Positions 18,001 to 25,935 of a stretch of DNA of 27,500 nucleotides are shown piece by piece. A model generated the notes under the pieces. That model did no database searches and was not told the DNA's origin. It saw only the letters and a list, made by a program, of their open reading frames with translations. Source of the DNA: Prorocentrum cordatum (Eukaryota > Sar > Dinophyceae > Prorocentrales > Prorocentraceae); the NCBI GenBank assembly GCA_963575745.1, contig CAUYUJ010004023.1:1-27500 (forward strand). The letters are read 5' to 3'. The position numbers and the translations under genes were made by a program. How positions within the stretch are numbered: position 1 is the stretch's first letter; each line of letters opens with the position of its first letter.

Positions 18001-20408
18001 GATGTGGTAAGTAGGTCTGCTAGTTCTTGTAGTGCATCTTGAGGGAGCCGCTGGAAATCGCCAGGCCGTAGACGGTCAACGCCGAGCGCCGTGTTGGCCT
18101 TAAGGCGGGAGGCGGCTCGTCGGAGGTCGTCAGCGGTGAGTGCTGGAAGTGGGCACTCCTGGATGCGGTCGATGATGCGTTGGAAAGCGGCGCGCAGGCA
18201 GTGGTAGTCGACGGTGTGGGGTGCCCACAGGTCGGTCCAGGTCTGGATCTTCTGGTCGATGAGCTCCTTGGGGTGCATGATGGTGCAGCCGTCGGATAGT
18301 GTAACTTCTGCTGGTTGCGGTTGGGGCCGCAGGGGGCGGTGAAGTGTTCCCAGAGCCTCGGGCGTGGTTGCCCACTCGCTGAGTGCTCGGACGGACCTGC
18401 GTATCGCCCGTTGTTGAGCTCGTTTGGCAAGGCGGTTGGCTCTTGCTGCGTGTGCGACGATGTGGTCGTCGTCGGCGAGCTCGATCTGCTGCAGGAAGAG
18501 AATCCACTGGTCCCAGGTGCGGTCGTCTTTGAGTGTGGCGACGCTGGCTGCAGCGGGAGGTGGCGTATCGGCGAGGCGCCGTAGGTCCCGATGCAGCTGC
18601 TGGAGTTGTAGTGGGCCGTTCTTGCGAGCTCGATGTCTGTACGTATTCTGAAGTAGTGTGTGTATCCGTGTCCACCAGTTGCTCGAGAAGTCGGCGAGGG
18701 GCGCACTCCTCTTGCACTGCAGCTCGCGAACAACCGTGACCTGGTAACTGGGTCCTGTGGCGCGACTGGCGCCAACCAAAGGAATCTGATGATGCGTGTG
18801 GAAAGTGGCCTCGACAGTCGCGGCCCAGGAGCCGTAAGTGCACCCGAGCTGAAGGGCCGAATCAGGCTTGAGCCGAAAGGCTACGGAAGCAGCGGCCGCA
18901 GGAGCAGGCAGCGTGTGGCTGGCTGGCAGGGCACTGATTTGTTCCCGATGGACGCTCCAGAGCACACTAGGGATTTCGAAATCCACAGCAGAAGAACTAA
19001 ACTCCTCAGATCCAGGGCGCGGGCCATTAGGACCTGGTTGGGGAAAGTGCGTGGCTTTGGGAAAACTGTCTGGCATGGTCTCCTCGGGTACGACAGGCAC
19101 GCCAGGGGGGTTCTCACGCTGGACTGGTGAAATATTCTCTGACTGCTGGACTGAATCAACTGATGGGGCAACGGGAGCATGAAAGGTGGGTGGGGCAGCG
19201 GGGAGGGACACTGCTGATGCGCCGAGCGAGCACTGTTTTGTCTCCACGCGGGCGGGGTTCGAGACAGCAGACGACACATCTGGCCAGAAATTTGTCTCGT
19301 GCTCCCATGTGTCTTCCTCTTCGGAAAGCTGGGCTGGATCGATGTCGTCGCCCTCGGAGGCGGGGCTATCGCCAGCACTGGTGGACTCAGCATCGGCGTC
19401 ATGGCCTTCGCTGGTTCGCAAATCGGCAAAAAGAGTGGCATGCAGAGACTGTTTTCTCTCGTTTGCCTCCTCAATGCGGGCAGCTCTCTGGGCTCTGGTA
19501 TGACTAGCCTTAGACCCAGCAGTGGCAGCCTTGCGAGGGCGAGCGACGTGTGGCAAGCACCTCGGAAGCTGGAGTACACGCGTGAGCAACTGCTCGCCAG
19601 ACTGGATGAGCTGGAGGCGCAACCCTATGTGAGGCTTCCATGGAACATCTAGCACAGGCGAGAGGCTGACAAGGTAAGGGCGGGCAGCCGCGCTATGAAC
19701 AAGGAAGTCCAAATGCGATGGCTTACGTCCTCCGCCAGGGTCGCACGTGTGTTCGACTGGGGCGCACATGATCTCTCCTTGGACCTGTGCTAGGAACCCC
19801 GGCTGAATAAGCGCTGACGGGCTTAGGTTCCAGTCGGCAAGGACGAACCACGGAAGCTGGAGGGAGCGGAGGAGGCTCCCAAGCTTCCTGAAACGGGTTA
19901 AATTGGGTCCTCTCATGCCGACACTGCAGAACCCGTAGAAAAGAACAGCTACGATGGAAGATCCTCGGAGATGGAGGACAATGGGCAGGAAACCATCGAG
20001 GGAGGGGTGAGGGGGAGACTGGAGGACCGCCTCGAGAAGAGGGTGGGCATGGAGATGCCCTCTGGGAAGAAACCACTCACCACCTTCGTTCGCGTGTGAA
20101 ACTGCGGACATGGATTCGGCCTCAAGATGGGAATCGACTGTCCACCCTTCAGAATCAGAACGCGATGTGGGTCGGGCGACGTTGGCGAATAGCCTGCGAT
20201 TGATAGACCTGAGCCTCCCTTGCCACTGTGTCACACTGGCTGCGTTGGCATGGATCTCGACCAATCCGATGTAGTCGTCACTGCTGGCCTGGATCCATTC
20301 GTGGACCTTCTCGCCGAAGTATGTGACATTGCTGTAGAAGAAACTGCTAGTAGTGGTAGAGGAGCTGTCATCACCTTCCCCCGTGATGGTGGGGTCTCCT
20401 CCGCCTAG
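15033..20408 (-). CDS. LINE ORF2: endonuclease, reverse transcriptase, RNase H polyprotein
   Basis: The frame has 1791 sense codons (numbered from the codon after UGA) and ends in TAA at 15033-15035. It would nick target DNA and copy the element RNA by target-primed reverse transcription. Domains in order: an EEP/APE-like endonuclease at about 25-265 with SNVTYF, E51 in VEIH, D192-W-N and H260. Its usual terminal S-D-H reads K-P-H. Reverse transcriptase at about 700-1060: ALGVDRLRPGDF, motif A D896 (DIAQFYDSI), motif B GLRSGTRF, motif C V-D988-D989. A zinc knuckle starts at C1344 (C-x2-C-x8-H-x3-C region). RNase H carries D1438, E1489, D1509 and D1578. A Cys-rich C-terminus includes CSVCGSYA at about 1731. 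No in-frame ATG precedes codon 100 (plus coordinate 20111), which lies inside the endonuclease beyond E51. Translation therefore probably enters from ORF1 by UGA readthrough. A start at TTG 20264 or ATG 20111 would truncate the nuclease. Confidence 0.9.
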   Translation of the reverse strand, partial: LGGGDPTITGEGDDSSSTTTSSFFYSNVTYFGEKVHEWIQASSDDYIGLVEIHANAASVTQWQGRLRSINRRLFANVARPTSRSDSEGWTVDSHLEAESMSAVSHANEGGEWFLPRGHLHAHPLLEAVLQSPPHPSLDGFLPIVLHLRGSSIVAVLFYGFCSVGMRGPNLTRFRKLGSLLRSLQLPWFVLADWNLSPSALIQPGFLAQVQGEIMCAPVEHTCDPGGGRKPSHLDFLVHSAAARPYLVSLSPVLDVPWKPHIGLRLQLIQSGEQLLTRVLQLPRCLPHVARPRKAATAGSKASHTRAQRAARIEEANERKQSLHATLFADLRTSEGHDADAESTSAGDSPASEGDDIDPAQLSEEEDTWEHETNFWPDVSSAVSNPARVETKQCSLGASAVSLPAAPPTFHAPVAPSVDSVQQSENISPVQRENPPGVPVVPEETMPDSFPKATHFPQPGPNGPRPGSEEFSSSAVDFEIPSVLWSVHREQISALPASHTLPAPAAAASVAFRLKPDSALQLGCTYGSWAATVEATFHTHHQIPLVGASRATGPSYQVTVVRELQCKRSAPLADFSSNWWTRIHTLLQNTYRHRARKNGPLQLQQLHRDLRRLADTPPPAAASVATLKDDRTWDQWILFLQQIELADDDHIVAHAARANRLAKRAQQRAIRRSVRALSEWATTPEALGTLHRPLRPQPQPAEVTLSDGCTIMHPKELIDQKIQTWTDLWAPHTVDYHCLRAAFQRIIDRIQECPLPALTADDLRRAASRLKANTALGVDRLRPGDFQRLPQDALQELADLLTTSERLQAWPHQLLHTIGVTRAKKDNGDRILGLMTMVARLWSMAREQHVQQWNRDYFAHWDAIAKGNSAFREAYERCLHEELSTYLRAPQAHGLLDIAQFYDSIHWVTLIDDALDLNFPPEVLGPEISQCTAPRTLMQNGAYAEALHPTRSIVQGLRSGTRFAKIMTCKALQRITLHYPDLQHRIWVDDLSQRFQASRRALRRRMVACLADTCTALQDQGLAVAKKSAIVCTHHDDARYIANAMRRKGFPIRANTQASYLGIDLGCGIRHARRTTTQRRRKHDAMHKKILRFTRATRRYRISSKLAAQGRMAAATYGHQVHGAFGTTMTTYRRRVGDAVGPRLRGRCLTTLLDLRGHDPARKLPHDALKAWLTTWIQGGPLRRAIQATWKTVASNFKNMPPHVRVRHIRGPQSTIIHYLMQHDWEPLEPNKWRLPPALSDCGDTWEFDAQQLTGHPDADIPHQLLHDLDTSIQHQQWQRASTHHGGEGMQQGIDNYSYRRLLRYLESLADGARLASLMLTIAVGAMWTRTRVATETSTNIPTTCLRCGTSDEDDYHRCWECEGNSTNNIIRASNTLCAEAASQRDMFECFWTRGLLPTQWTTLPPPPQHDQWEHVNCNHHEEGCMNHVGGHPTYALGDASGGPDTAVTPLRRIGIGVAFFADLNKSDMPLRGATWGPLTGSRQTVIRGELMALVVAAESVTDDLVYFTDSEGCYNNYHNGHTDNPVGPDADLWARLGRNISSRSGSLTILWIPSHMSAHDIYQGKIPATLAYGNTVADEVAGAAAQAARVPATDRQQYLLIEQKAFLVRMRLLRTSLEALEHARNNDQSSGEFRQKRQRGVAPQQPPAPRICALFQSQHSLAPCGPKCTRCRTTTTQASRAQWMLTECFDVCNVDGTYMMAPLGKQVHVAGGYVDSTHTLRFHAGLNLWFCSVCGSYANQLLGKLGGRCETPTPTGITYLRRIAKGIWPKALSRAEREARDQRTPRRVADF

Positions 20409-20411
20409 TCA
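20359..20411 (-). promoter_or_regulatory. Putative stop-codon readthrough site (UGA CUAG plus RNA fold)
   Basis: In the element's RNA the ORF1 stop reads CAU-UGA-CUA-G (TGACTAG = plus 20411-20405). UGA-CUA(G) is the established efficient readthrough context in alphavirus-like and animal or fungal mRNAs. Seven nucleotides after the UGA, GAGGAG (20401-20396) can pair with CUCCUC (20364-20359), enclosing a second stem CAUCAC/GUGAUG (20388-20383 with 20374-20369) with an 8-nt GGGGGAAG loop. A CCCC in the left internal loop could alternatively pair with the loop G-run, giving a pseudoknot. The stems were found by eye; no energies were computed. Confidence 0.6.
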
Positions 20412-21623
20412 ATGCGAGGTGGCCCGCTTGGTGGCGGTGGCGCGGCCGCCGCTCTTGCCTGCTGTCGGGGTGGCTGTCGCGGGGCCGCTGTCCTTGTTCA
20501 TGGCGGCGTGAGCAGCGAACTTGGCGGCGGACAGGCGGGCGGCCTCGGCAGCCAGCGCGGCCTCCTCCTCCTGCTGCTGTGCCTGGGCGGCTGTGGGTGG
20601 CGGTTCAGCGCCAGCGTCGGCGGCCTCTCCCGAGCTGGGGGGCGGTCCTGCGCCAGGGTGGCCGCCAGCGGCCGGGGCGGCCGCAGGTGTGGCGGTGCTG
20701 GTGCCTGCAGGGGCACTGGCTTGGCCGTCATCGCCTTTGCGCTTCTTCTGGTAGCGCGCCTCTCGCGCCTGTCGCACAGCGGTGGCGCGGCTGATGAGCT
20801 CTTGCACCTGGGGGCCCTTAGTGGCGAACTGCATCTTGAGCTCCTCGAGCCCCTTCTTGACGGCGTTGAGCTCCTGCTGTTCGGTGTCGGTGAAATCGAG
20901 GTCTTCGATCTGCTGGAAGAGTGCGGGATCCCACGTGACAGTGAAGGGAGCCTCGGGCGGGTGGTCGGGCTTGCCTGCGGAGTCGTTGGTGCCATCTGGG
21001 TGTCCGACTCCTTCGGCGCGCGCCAGGGCCTGGGCGGCCCTGCGCTTGGCGGCCTCCGTCTTGGCGACCACGAGGGCGGCCTCGGCTTCCTTGTCCTCTG
21101 CCGTGGCCAGGGCCTTGCGGAGCCGCGCGACGTTTGCCACGACCTGGTTGTGGTGGTTGACTGCACTGCGCCACGCGCCATCTGCCTTCCGCATGGCCTC
21201 GACCTCGCTGACCTGGGGCTCATCCTCCTGGGCGCCGAGGTGCTGGATCTGGGCTGCGAGGATGGCCTGCAGGGCGGGGTCGGTAGCAGCTGCGAGTGCC
21301 TGACGAAGATGATTGGCGAGGGTGCCCTTGTCACCAGGCGGCGTCATCGTCTCGTCGCGGGGGGCGGCGGGCGGCGGCGTATCAGGGTTGATGACCTCCT
21401 CGGGCCCGAACCTCACCTGGCTTGGCGAACGGGAGCGGCCGCGGTGCATGCGCATGGGCCGATTGCACCGCGGGCATGTGGGGGCCTGCGGGTCGAGGCG
21501 ATCGTTGTACTCGCAAGTGTTGCATTCGCGGCACCGCGTCCAGAGGCGCGGGGATGGATGCCAGCCTGCAGCGCCGCGGGCAGCCTGGCTGGAGCCGAGC
21601 GGCGGCGCGCGGGTGCGGGCCAT
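20409..21623 (-). CDS. LINE ORF1: Cys-rich, coiled-coil-like protein
   Basis: 404 codons from the ATG at 21623-21621 to the TGA at 20411-20409. It presumably binds the element RNA and assists reverse transcription, as ORF1 proteins of LINEs do; that is inference. Residues 31-53 form a Cys-rich motif (C31, C34, C37, then C50-P-R-C53) typical of a zinc ribbon, followed by an Arg/Ser-rich basic patch (RGRSRSPS). The middle is Ala/Glu/Lys-rich and coiled-coil-like, roughly residues 130-230. A second helical segment around LDFTDTEQQELNAVKKGLEEL follows, then a basic patch and an Ala/Pro/Gln-rich tail. The frame stays open about 90 codons upstream, but that part is poly-Leu from the (TCC)n tract, so the ATG after it is preferred. 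It ends in RATSH-UGA, in the same frame as ORF2. Confidence 0.75.
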   Translation of the reverse strand: MARTRAPPLGSSQAARGAAGWHPSPRLWTRCRECNTCEYNDRLDPQAPTCPRCNRPMRMHRGRSRSPSQVRFGPEEVINPDTPPPAAPRDETMTPPGDKGTLANHLRQALAAATDPALQAILAAQIQHLGAQEDEPQVSEVEAMRKADGAWRSAVNHHNQVVANVARLRKALATAEDKEAEAALVVAKTEAAKRRAAQALARAEGVGHPDGTNDSAGKPDHPPEAPFTVTWDPALFQQIEDLDFTDTEQQELNAVKKGLEELKMQFATKGPQVQELISRATAVRQAREARYQKKRKGDDGQASAPAGTSTATPAAAPAAGGHPGAGPPPSSGEAADAGAEPPPTAAQAQQQEEEAALAAEAARLSAAKFAAHAAMNKDSGPATATPTAGKSGGRATATKRATSH

Positions 21624-21739
21624 TAGCCCCAGCTTTGGTCGACCGTAAAACCTGCAGTGAACGGGTGCACGGAAGTCCCTCAAGCACCTCGCGGAGGTAC
21701 TGGGGCAGCCCTGGGAAAAGGGGGCCAGGGCCGAAGTGG

Positions 21740-21845
21740 CTTGAGGGGGGAGGAGGAGGAGGAGGAGGAGGAGGAGGAGGGGGAGGACTAGGACGAGGAC
21801 GAGGAGGAGGAGGAGGAGGACGAGGAGGAGGAGGAGGAGGAGGAC
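21740..21845. repeat. (GGA)n at the 5' border of the LINE
   Basis: GGA triplets with GGGGGA and GGACGA interruptions. To the right it continues directly into CAGTGTAAACCC, the start of the higher-order repeat unit. In other units the same junction (GGA tract, then AAGTGTAAACCC) occurs without a LINE, so this tract belongs at least partly to the satellite rather than the element. Confidence 0.85.
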
Positions 21846-23139
21846 CAGTGTAAACCCAAGAGTCATCAACGATGTTGGAATAAACCCTCCTTCCAAGCTC
21901 CCTCTTCACAGGCCCCTTAAAGGGTTTATTTCCATTTAGGGAACTACCTCGTGGGAGGATCACCGTTTGAAGACCCTGAAGCATACCAAAACATTATTCT
22001 CCGGATTCGAACGCCACGGATCAACCTGACTGCTGCGTCTTCACGATCCCGACTCGTGCCAGAATGCTATTCCTGGGACTTTAACACCGCGACTCGACGT
22101 AACTGTTGCGCCCTTCTATCCCTGGCATTTTTCCCCAGAACTCAGCACGCAATCTCCGGTACGTTGGCCATTGGGCCATGGGACTCCCGTGGACCTCTGG
22201 CGATGTTTGGGAAGGAGTGTGCGTGTCGCCAGGGCGAGAGCCACATCCGTGTGAGGAACCGCCCTCCAATCCGTAAAACTCCTGCATATGTTTCTAAGAA
22301 TCAACAGGGGAAAAACACACACAGACACAATTAATCGCCGATTCCCTAGAAGATATTGGAAAATATGGGAAGTGGGGGGGAAGACAAAAACCCAGAAGAT
22401 ATGGGAACATATGGGGAATCTTTTTATTTGTGTGTTTTTATTTGTGTGTCCCAGGGCCCCTTCAAAGAAGGAATGTGCGTGGCGCTAGGGCGAGAGCCAC
22501 ACTTTGAAGACGACCCTCCCTCAATCCGTGAAGCTCCCGCAACTGTTCAAGACGAGTGTGCGCGGCGCCAGGGCGAGAGCCACATCTTGAAACTGACCCG
22601 CCCTCAATCCGTGAAGCTCCCGCAAATGCTTACGACGAGTGCGCGCGGCGCTAGGGCGAGAGCCACATCTTGAAACTGACCCGCCCTCAATCCGTGAAGC
22701 TCCCGCAAATGCTTACGACGAGTGCGCGCGGCGCTAGGGCGAGAGCCACATCTTGAAAATGACCCGCCCTCAATCCGTGAAGCTTTCTGCAAGTGTTTAT
22801 AGCGAATTTGCGCGGCGCTAGGGCGAGAGCCACATTTTGAGAACGAACCGCCCTCAACCCGTGAAACTCTTGCAACTTTCAAAACGACTGTGTGCGGCGC
22901 GAAGGCGAGAGCCACATTTTGAGAACCACCCGCCCTCAATTTATCAAACTGTTGCCAATACTAAGCTTTAGGGTCATAAGTGGTGAGGCAGTCTGAGGCG
23001 AAACGCCCAGCCCGCCCTAAGAACTGGCTTCGAGGTGCGACAGGGAGAAGTTGCTTAATCAGGAAAAGGAGTAGTGGAGGAGGGGGGGGGGAGGAGGAAG
23101 AGGAGCAGGAGCAGGAGCAGGAGGAGTAGTAGGAGCAGG
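21846..23139. repeat. Higher-order repeat unit R0 (diverged, expanded)
   Basis: Starts GTGTAAACCCAAGAGTCATC and matches the later units block by block (AACCCTCCTTCCAAGCTCC, CCACGGATCAACCTGACTG, then CAGAATGC). It carries a monomer array in which CGAGAGCC recurs at 22491, 22574, 22657, 22740, 22824 and 22906 (period 82-84 bp), with an outlying copy at about 22232. A family B dispersed repeat lies between. The unit closes with an AAGCTTTAGGGTCAT block and a GGA tract. Short frames with His/Cys/Arg peptides follow the 83-bp period and are not credited. Confidence 0.85.
22315..22475 (+). repeat. Dispersed repeat family B, copy 3
   Basis: The best match to the 13866-14020 copy, again preceded by ACACACA-like sequence and containing TAATCGCCGATTCCC, ATATGGGAAG, GGGAACAT, GGGGAATC and TTGTGTGTCCC. 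It sits inside higher-order unit R0 and is absent from R1-R3, which suggests an insertion into R0 or its loss from the other units. Confidence 0.75.
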
Positions 23140-23968
23140 ACAAGTGTAAACCCACGAGCCATCGACGATGTTGGACTCAACCCTCCCTCCAAGCTTCCTC
23201 TTCGTAGGCCCTTACAAGGGTTCATTACCACTGAGGGAACTGCCCCGTTGGAAGATAACCGTTTGAACACCCTGAACAAATGTGAACACATTATTCTCGG
23301 GACTCCATCGCCACGGATCAACCTGACTATTGCATCTTGAAGGTCTTGATTCTGAATCTTGCCAGAACGCCATTATTGAGCTTCAACATCGCGAATCAAC
23401 GAAATTGTCGCGCCCTCAACCCTGAATCCGTCCAATACAATTTTTGGTACTTTGATCATGGAAATCCGTGAAAGCCTTGCAACGGTTGCAACATATGCAC
23501 GCGGCGCTGAGGCGAACGCCACGTTTTCGAAACGGAACCACCCTCAAACCGTGAAGCTCTTGCACAAGGTTATAATGCATGTGCGCGGCGCTAGGGCGAG
23601 AGACAATTTATGTCATCCCCCCGGCGTCAAAATTTAAAACGAATGTGCGCAGCGCGAAGGCCAGGCCCACATTTTGAAACCAACCCGCCCTCAGTCTGTG
23701 AAATTCTTGCTATTTGTTTTGACGAATGTGCGCGACGCTCAGGCGAAAACCACATTTTGAAAACCATCCGCGCTCCATCTTTCAAACTGTTGCCACTATT
23801 AAGCGTCAGGGCCATACGTTCTGAGGAATTCTGAGGCGAAATGCCCTGCCCGCCCTAAGAACTGGCTTCGGGGTGCGACAGGGAGAAGTTGCTTATAAGG
23901 AAAAGGAGTGGTGGAGGAGGAGGGGGAGGAGGAAGAGGAGCAGGAGCAGGGGCAGGAGGAGTAGTAGG
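23134..23968. repeat. 835-bp tandem unit R1
   Basis: From AGTAGGAGCAGGACAAGTG the sequence runs 835 bp and then repeats as R2 with no difference that I can see. It contains the GTGTAAACCC core, a GACTCCATCGCCACGGATC block, four degenerate ~83-bp monomers (about 23490-23790), a GCGACAGGGAGAAGTTGCTT block and a GGA tract. Equal-length frames recur exactly 835 bp apart in both copies, as expected for duplication rather than genes. Confidence 0.95.
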
Positions 23969-24803
23969 AGCAGGACAAGTGTAAACCCACGAGCCATCGA
24001 CGATGTTGGACTCAACCCTCCCTCCAAGCTTCCTCTTCGTAGGCCCTTACAAGGGTTCATTACCACTGAGGGAACTGCCCCGTTGGAAGATAACCGTTTG
24101 AACACCCTGAACAAATGTGAACACATTATTCTCGGGACTCCATCGCCACGGATCAACCTGACTATTGCATCTTGAAGGTCTTGATTCTGAATCTTGCCAG
24201 AACGCCATTATTGAGCTTCAACATCGCGAATCAACGAAATTGTCGCGCCCTCAACCCTGAATCCGTCCAATACAATTTTTGGTACTTTGATCATGGAAAT
24301 CCGTGAAAGCCTTGCAACGGTTGCAACATATGCACGCGGCGCTGAGGCGAACGCCACGTTTTCGAAACGGAACCACCCTCAAACCGTGAAGCTCTTGCAC
24401 AAGGTTATAATGCATGTGCGCGGCGCTAGGGCGAGAGACAATTTATGTCATCCCCCCGGCGTCAAAATTTAAAACGAATGTGCGCAGCGCGAAGGCCAGG
24501 CCCACATTTTGAAACCAACCCGCCCTCAGTCTGTGAAATTCTTGCTATTTGTTTTGACGAATGTGCGCGACGCTCAGGCGAAAACCACATTTTGAAAACC
24601 ATCCGCGCTCCATCTTTCAAACTGTTGCCACTATTAAGCGTCAGGGCCATACGTTCTGAGGAATTCTGAGGCGAAATGCCCTGCCCGCCCTAAGAACTGG
24701 CTTCGGGGTGCGACAGGGAGAAGTTGCTTATAAGGAAAAGGAGTGGTGGAGGAGGAGGGGGAGGAGGAAGAGGAGCAGGAGCAGGGGCAGGAGGAGTAGT
24801 AGG
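23969..24803. repeat. 835-bp tandem unit R2, apparently identical to R1
   Basis: This is the second copy of the 835-bp unit. Landmarks repeat at a constant 835-bp offset (23321 and 24156; 23452 and 24287; 23873 and 24708). The absence of visible differences implies very recent duplication, ongoing homogenisation, or an assembly duplication. Confidence 0.95.
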
Positions 24804-25600
24804 AGCAGGACAAGTGTAAACCCACGAGCCATCGACGATGTTGGACTCAACCCTCCCTCCAAGCTTCCTCTTCGTAGGCCCTTACAAGGGTTCATTACCA
24901 CTGAGGGAACTGCCCCGTTGGAAGATAACCGTTTGAACACCCTGAACAAATGTGAAAACATTATTCTCGGGACTCCATCGCCACGGATCAACCTGATTGT
25001 TGCATCTTGAAGGTCTTGACTCTGAATCCTGCCAGAACGCCATTATTGGGTTTTCAACATCGCGAACCAACGAAACTGTCGCATCCTCGTAACCCTGAAT
25101 CTTTCCAACACAACTTCTGGTACTTTGATCATGGAAACCCGTGAAAGCCTTGCAACATTTACAAAGGATGCACGCGGCGCTGAGGAGAACGCCACGTTTT
25201 CGAAAAGGAACCACCCTCAAACCGTGAAGCTCTTGCACAAGGTCATAATGCATGTGCGCGGCGCTAGGGCGAGAGCCACATTTTGATAACGACGCGCCCT
25301 CAGTCCGTGAAGCTTTTTGCACATGTTTTAAAGCGCATGTGCGCGGCGCGATGGCGAGAACCACATTTTGAAAACGACCCGCCCTCAAGCCTTGAAGCTT
25401 TTTGCAAATGTTTCAAAGTGAATGTGCGCGGCGCGAAGGCAAGAGCCACGTTTTGAGAACCACCCGCCCTCCATCTGTTAAGCTGTTGCCAATGTTTGAG
25501 CTTCAGGGCCTTAAAGGGTGAAAACGTCTCGGGCGAAACGCCCGGCCCGCCGATACAAAGTGGCTTCGGGGTGCGACAGGGAGAAGTTGTTTTCAGGGAA
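24804..25600. repeat. Unit R3, identical start then diverged
   Basis: About the first 150 bp match R1 and R2, differing first at AATGTGAAAACA (versus GAACACA, about 24957). From about 25000 it diverges, carries regular 83-85-bp monomers (about 25185, 25270, 25355, 25440), and ends in a diverged AAAGTGGCTTCGGGGTGCGA block leading to a GGA tract. R3 resembles R0 more than R1 in its monomer region. Confidence 0.85.
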
Positions 25601-25935
25601 GAGGAATGGAGGAGAAGGAGGGCGAGGAGGAGAAGGAGGAGTGGATGGAGGGAGGGAAGCAGGAGGATGGATGAGGACGGAGGATGGCGGAGGAGAAGTC
25701 AGGACCAAAGTCAACCCACCAATCATGTCACGGATTCATCTGGGAAGGAGACGGAGGCATGGTTGAAGAGGAGGGAGGAGGATGATGAGGAAGAGGGTCC
25801 CTAACTAAGAGGAAATGGAGGAAGATAAGGCGTGGAGGAGGATGATGAGGAGGATGAGGAGCAGGAGAAGGAGGAGGAGCAGGAGGAGGAGGAGGAGGAG
25901 GAGGAGGAGGAGGAGAGGAGGAGTTCGAGAGGAGG
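25601..25935. repeat. Interrupted (GGA)n tract
   Basis: GGA, GGATGGA and GATGAGGA triplet-type repeats, purest at about 25876-25920, with a short non-repetitive interruption around 25700-25760. Both strands give long low-complexity frames that I do not accept as genes. Confidence 0.85.

Larger units (their letters stand above)
15000..21735 (-). mobile_element. Near-intact dinoflagellate-type LINE (non-LTR retrotransposon)
   Basis: The element is about 6.7 kb, read on the minus strand, with a short leader of about 110 bases before the ORF1 ATG, ORF1 (21623-20409), ORF2 (20408-15033) and only about 30 bases of 3' UTR before a (TCC)n tail. No LTRs, integrase or protease are seen. Endonuclease, reverse transcriptase and RNase H in one polyprotein place it among EEP-type non-LTR elements. 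The two long open frames imply a young copy. Both borders run into (GGA)n on the plus strand, so a target-site duplication cannot be read and the ends are approximate (the 5' border could lie anywhere in about 21720-21745). Confidence 0.85.

Noticed and set aside
15943-18843. Several 200-250-codon minus-strand frames overlapping LINE ORF2
   Set aside because: They are out-of-frame shadows of the 1791-codon ORF2, which alone carries the RT and RNase H motifs.
21624-21896. Poly-Leu N-terminal extension of LINE ORF1 as a signal peptide or membrane segment
   Set aside because: The leucines are encoded by the bordering (TCC)n tract; the ATG at 21623 begins sequence of normal complexity.
21996-22016. 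GGATTCGAAC resembling a reverse-strand tRNA T-arm
   Set aside because: The flanking bases do not form a T-stem or cloverleaf, and the homologous position in the other repeat units lacks the motif.
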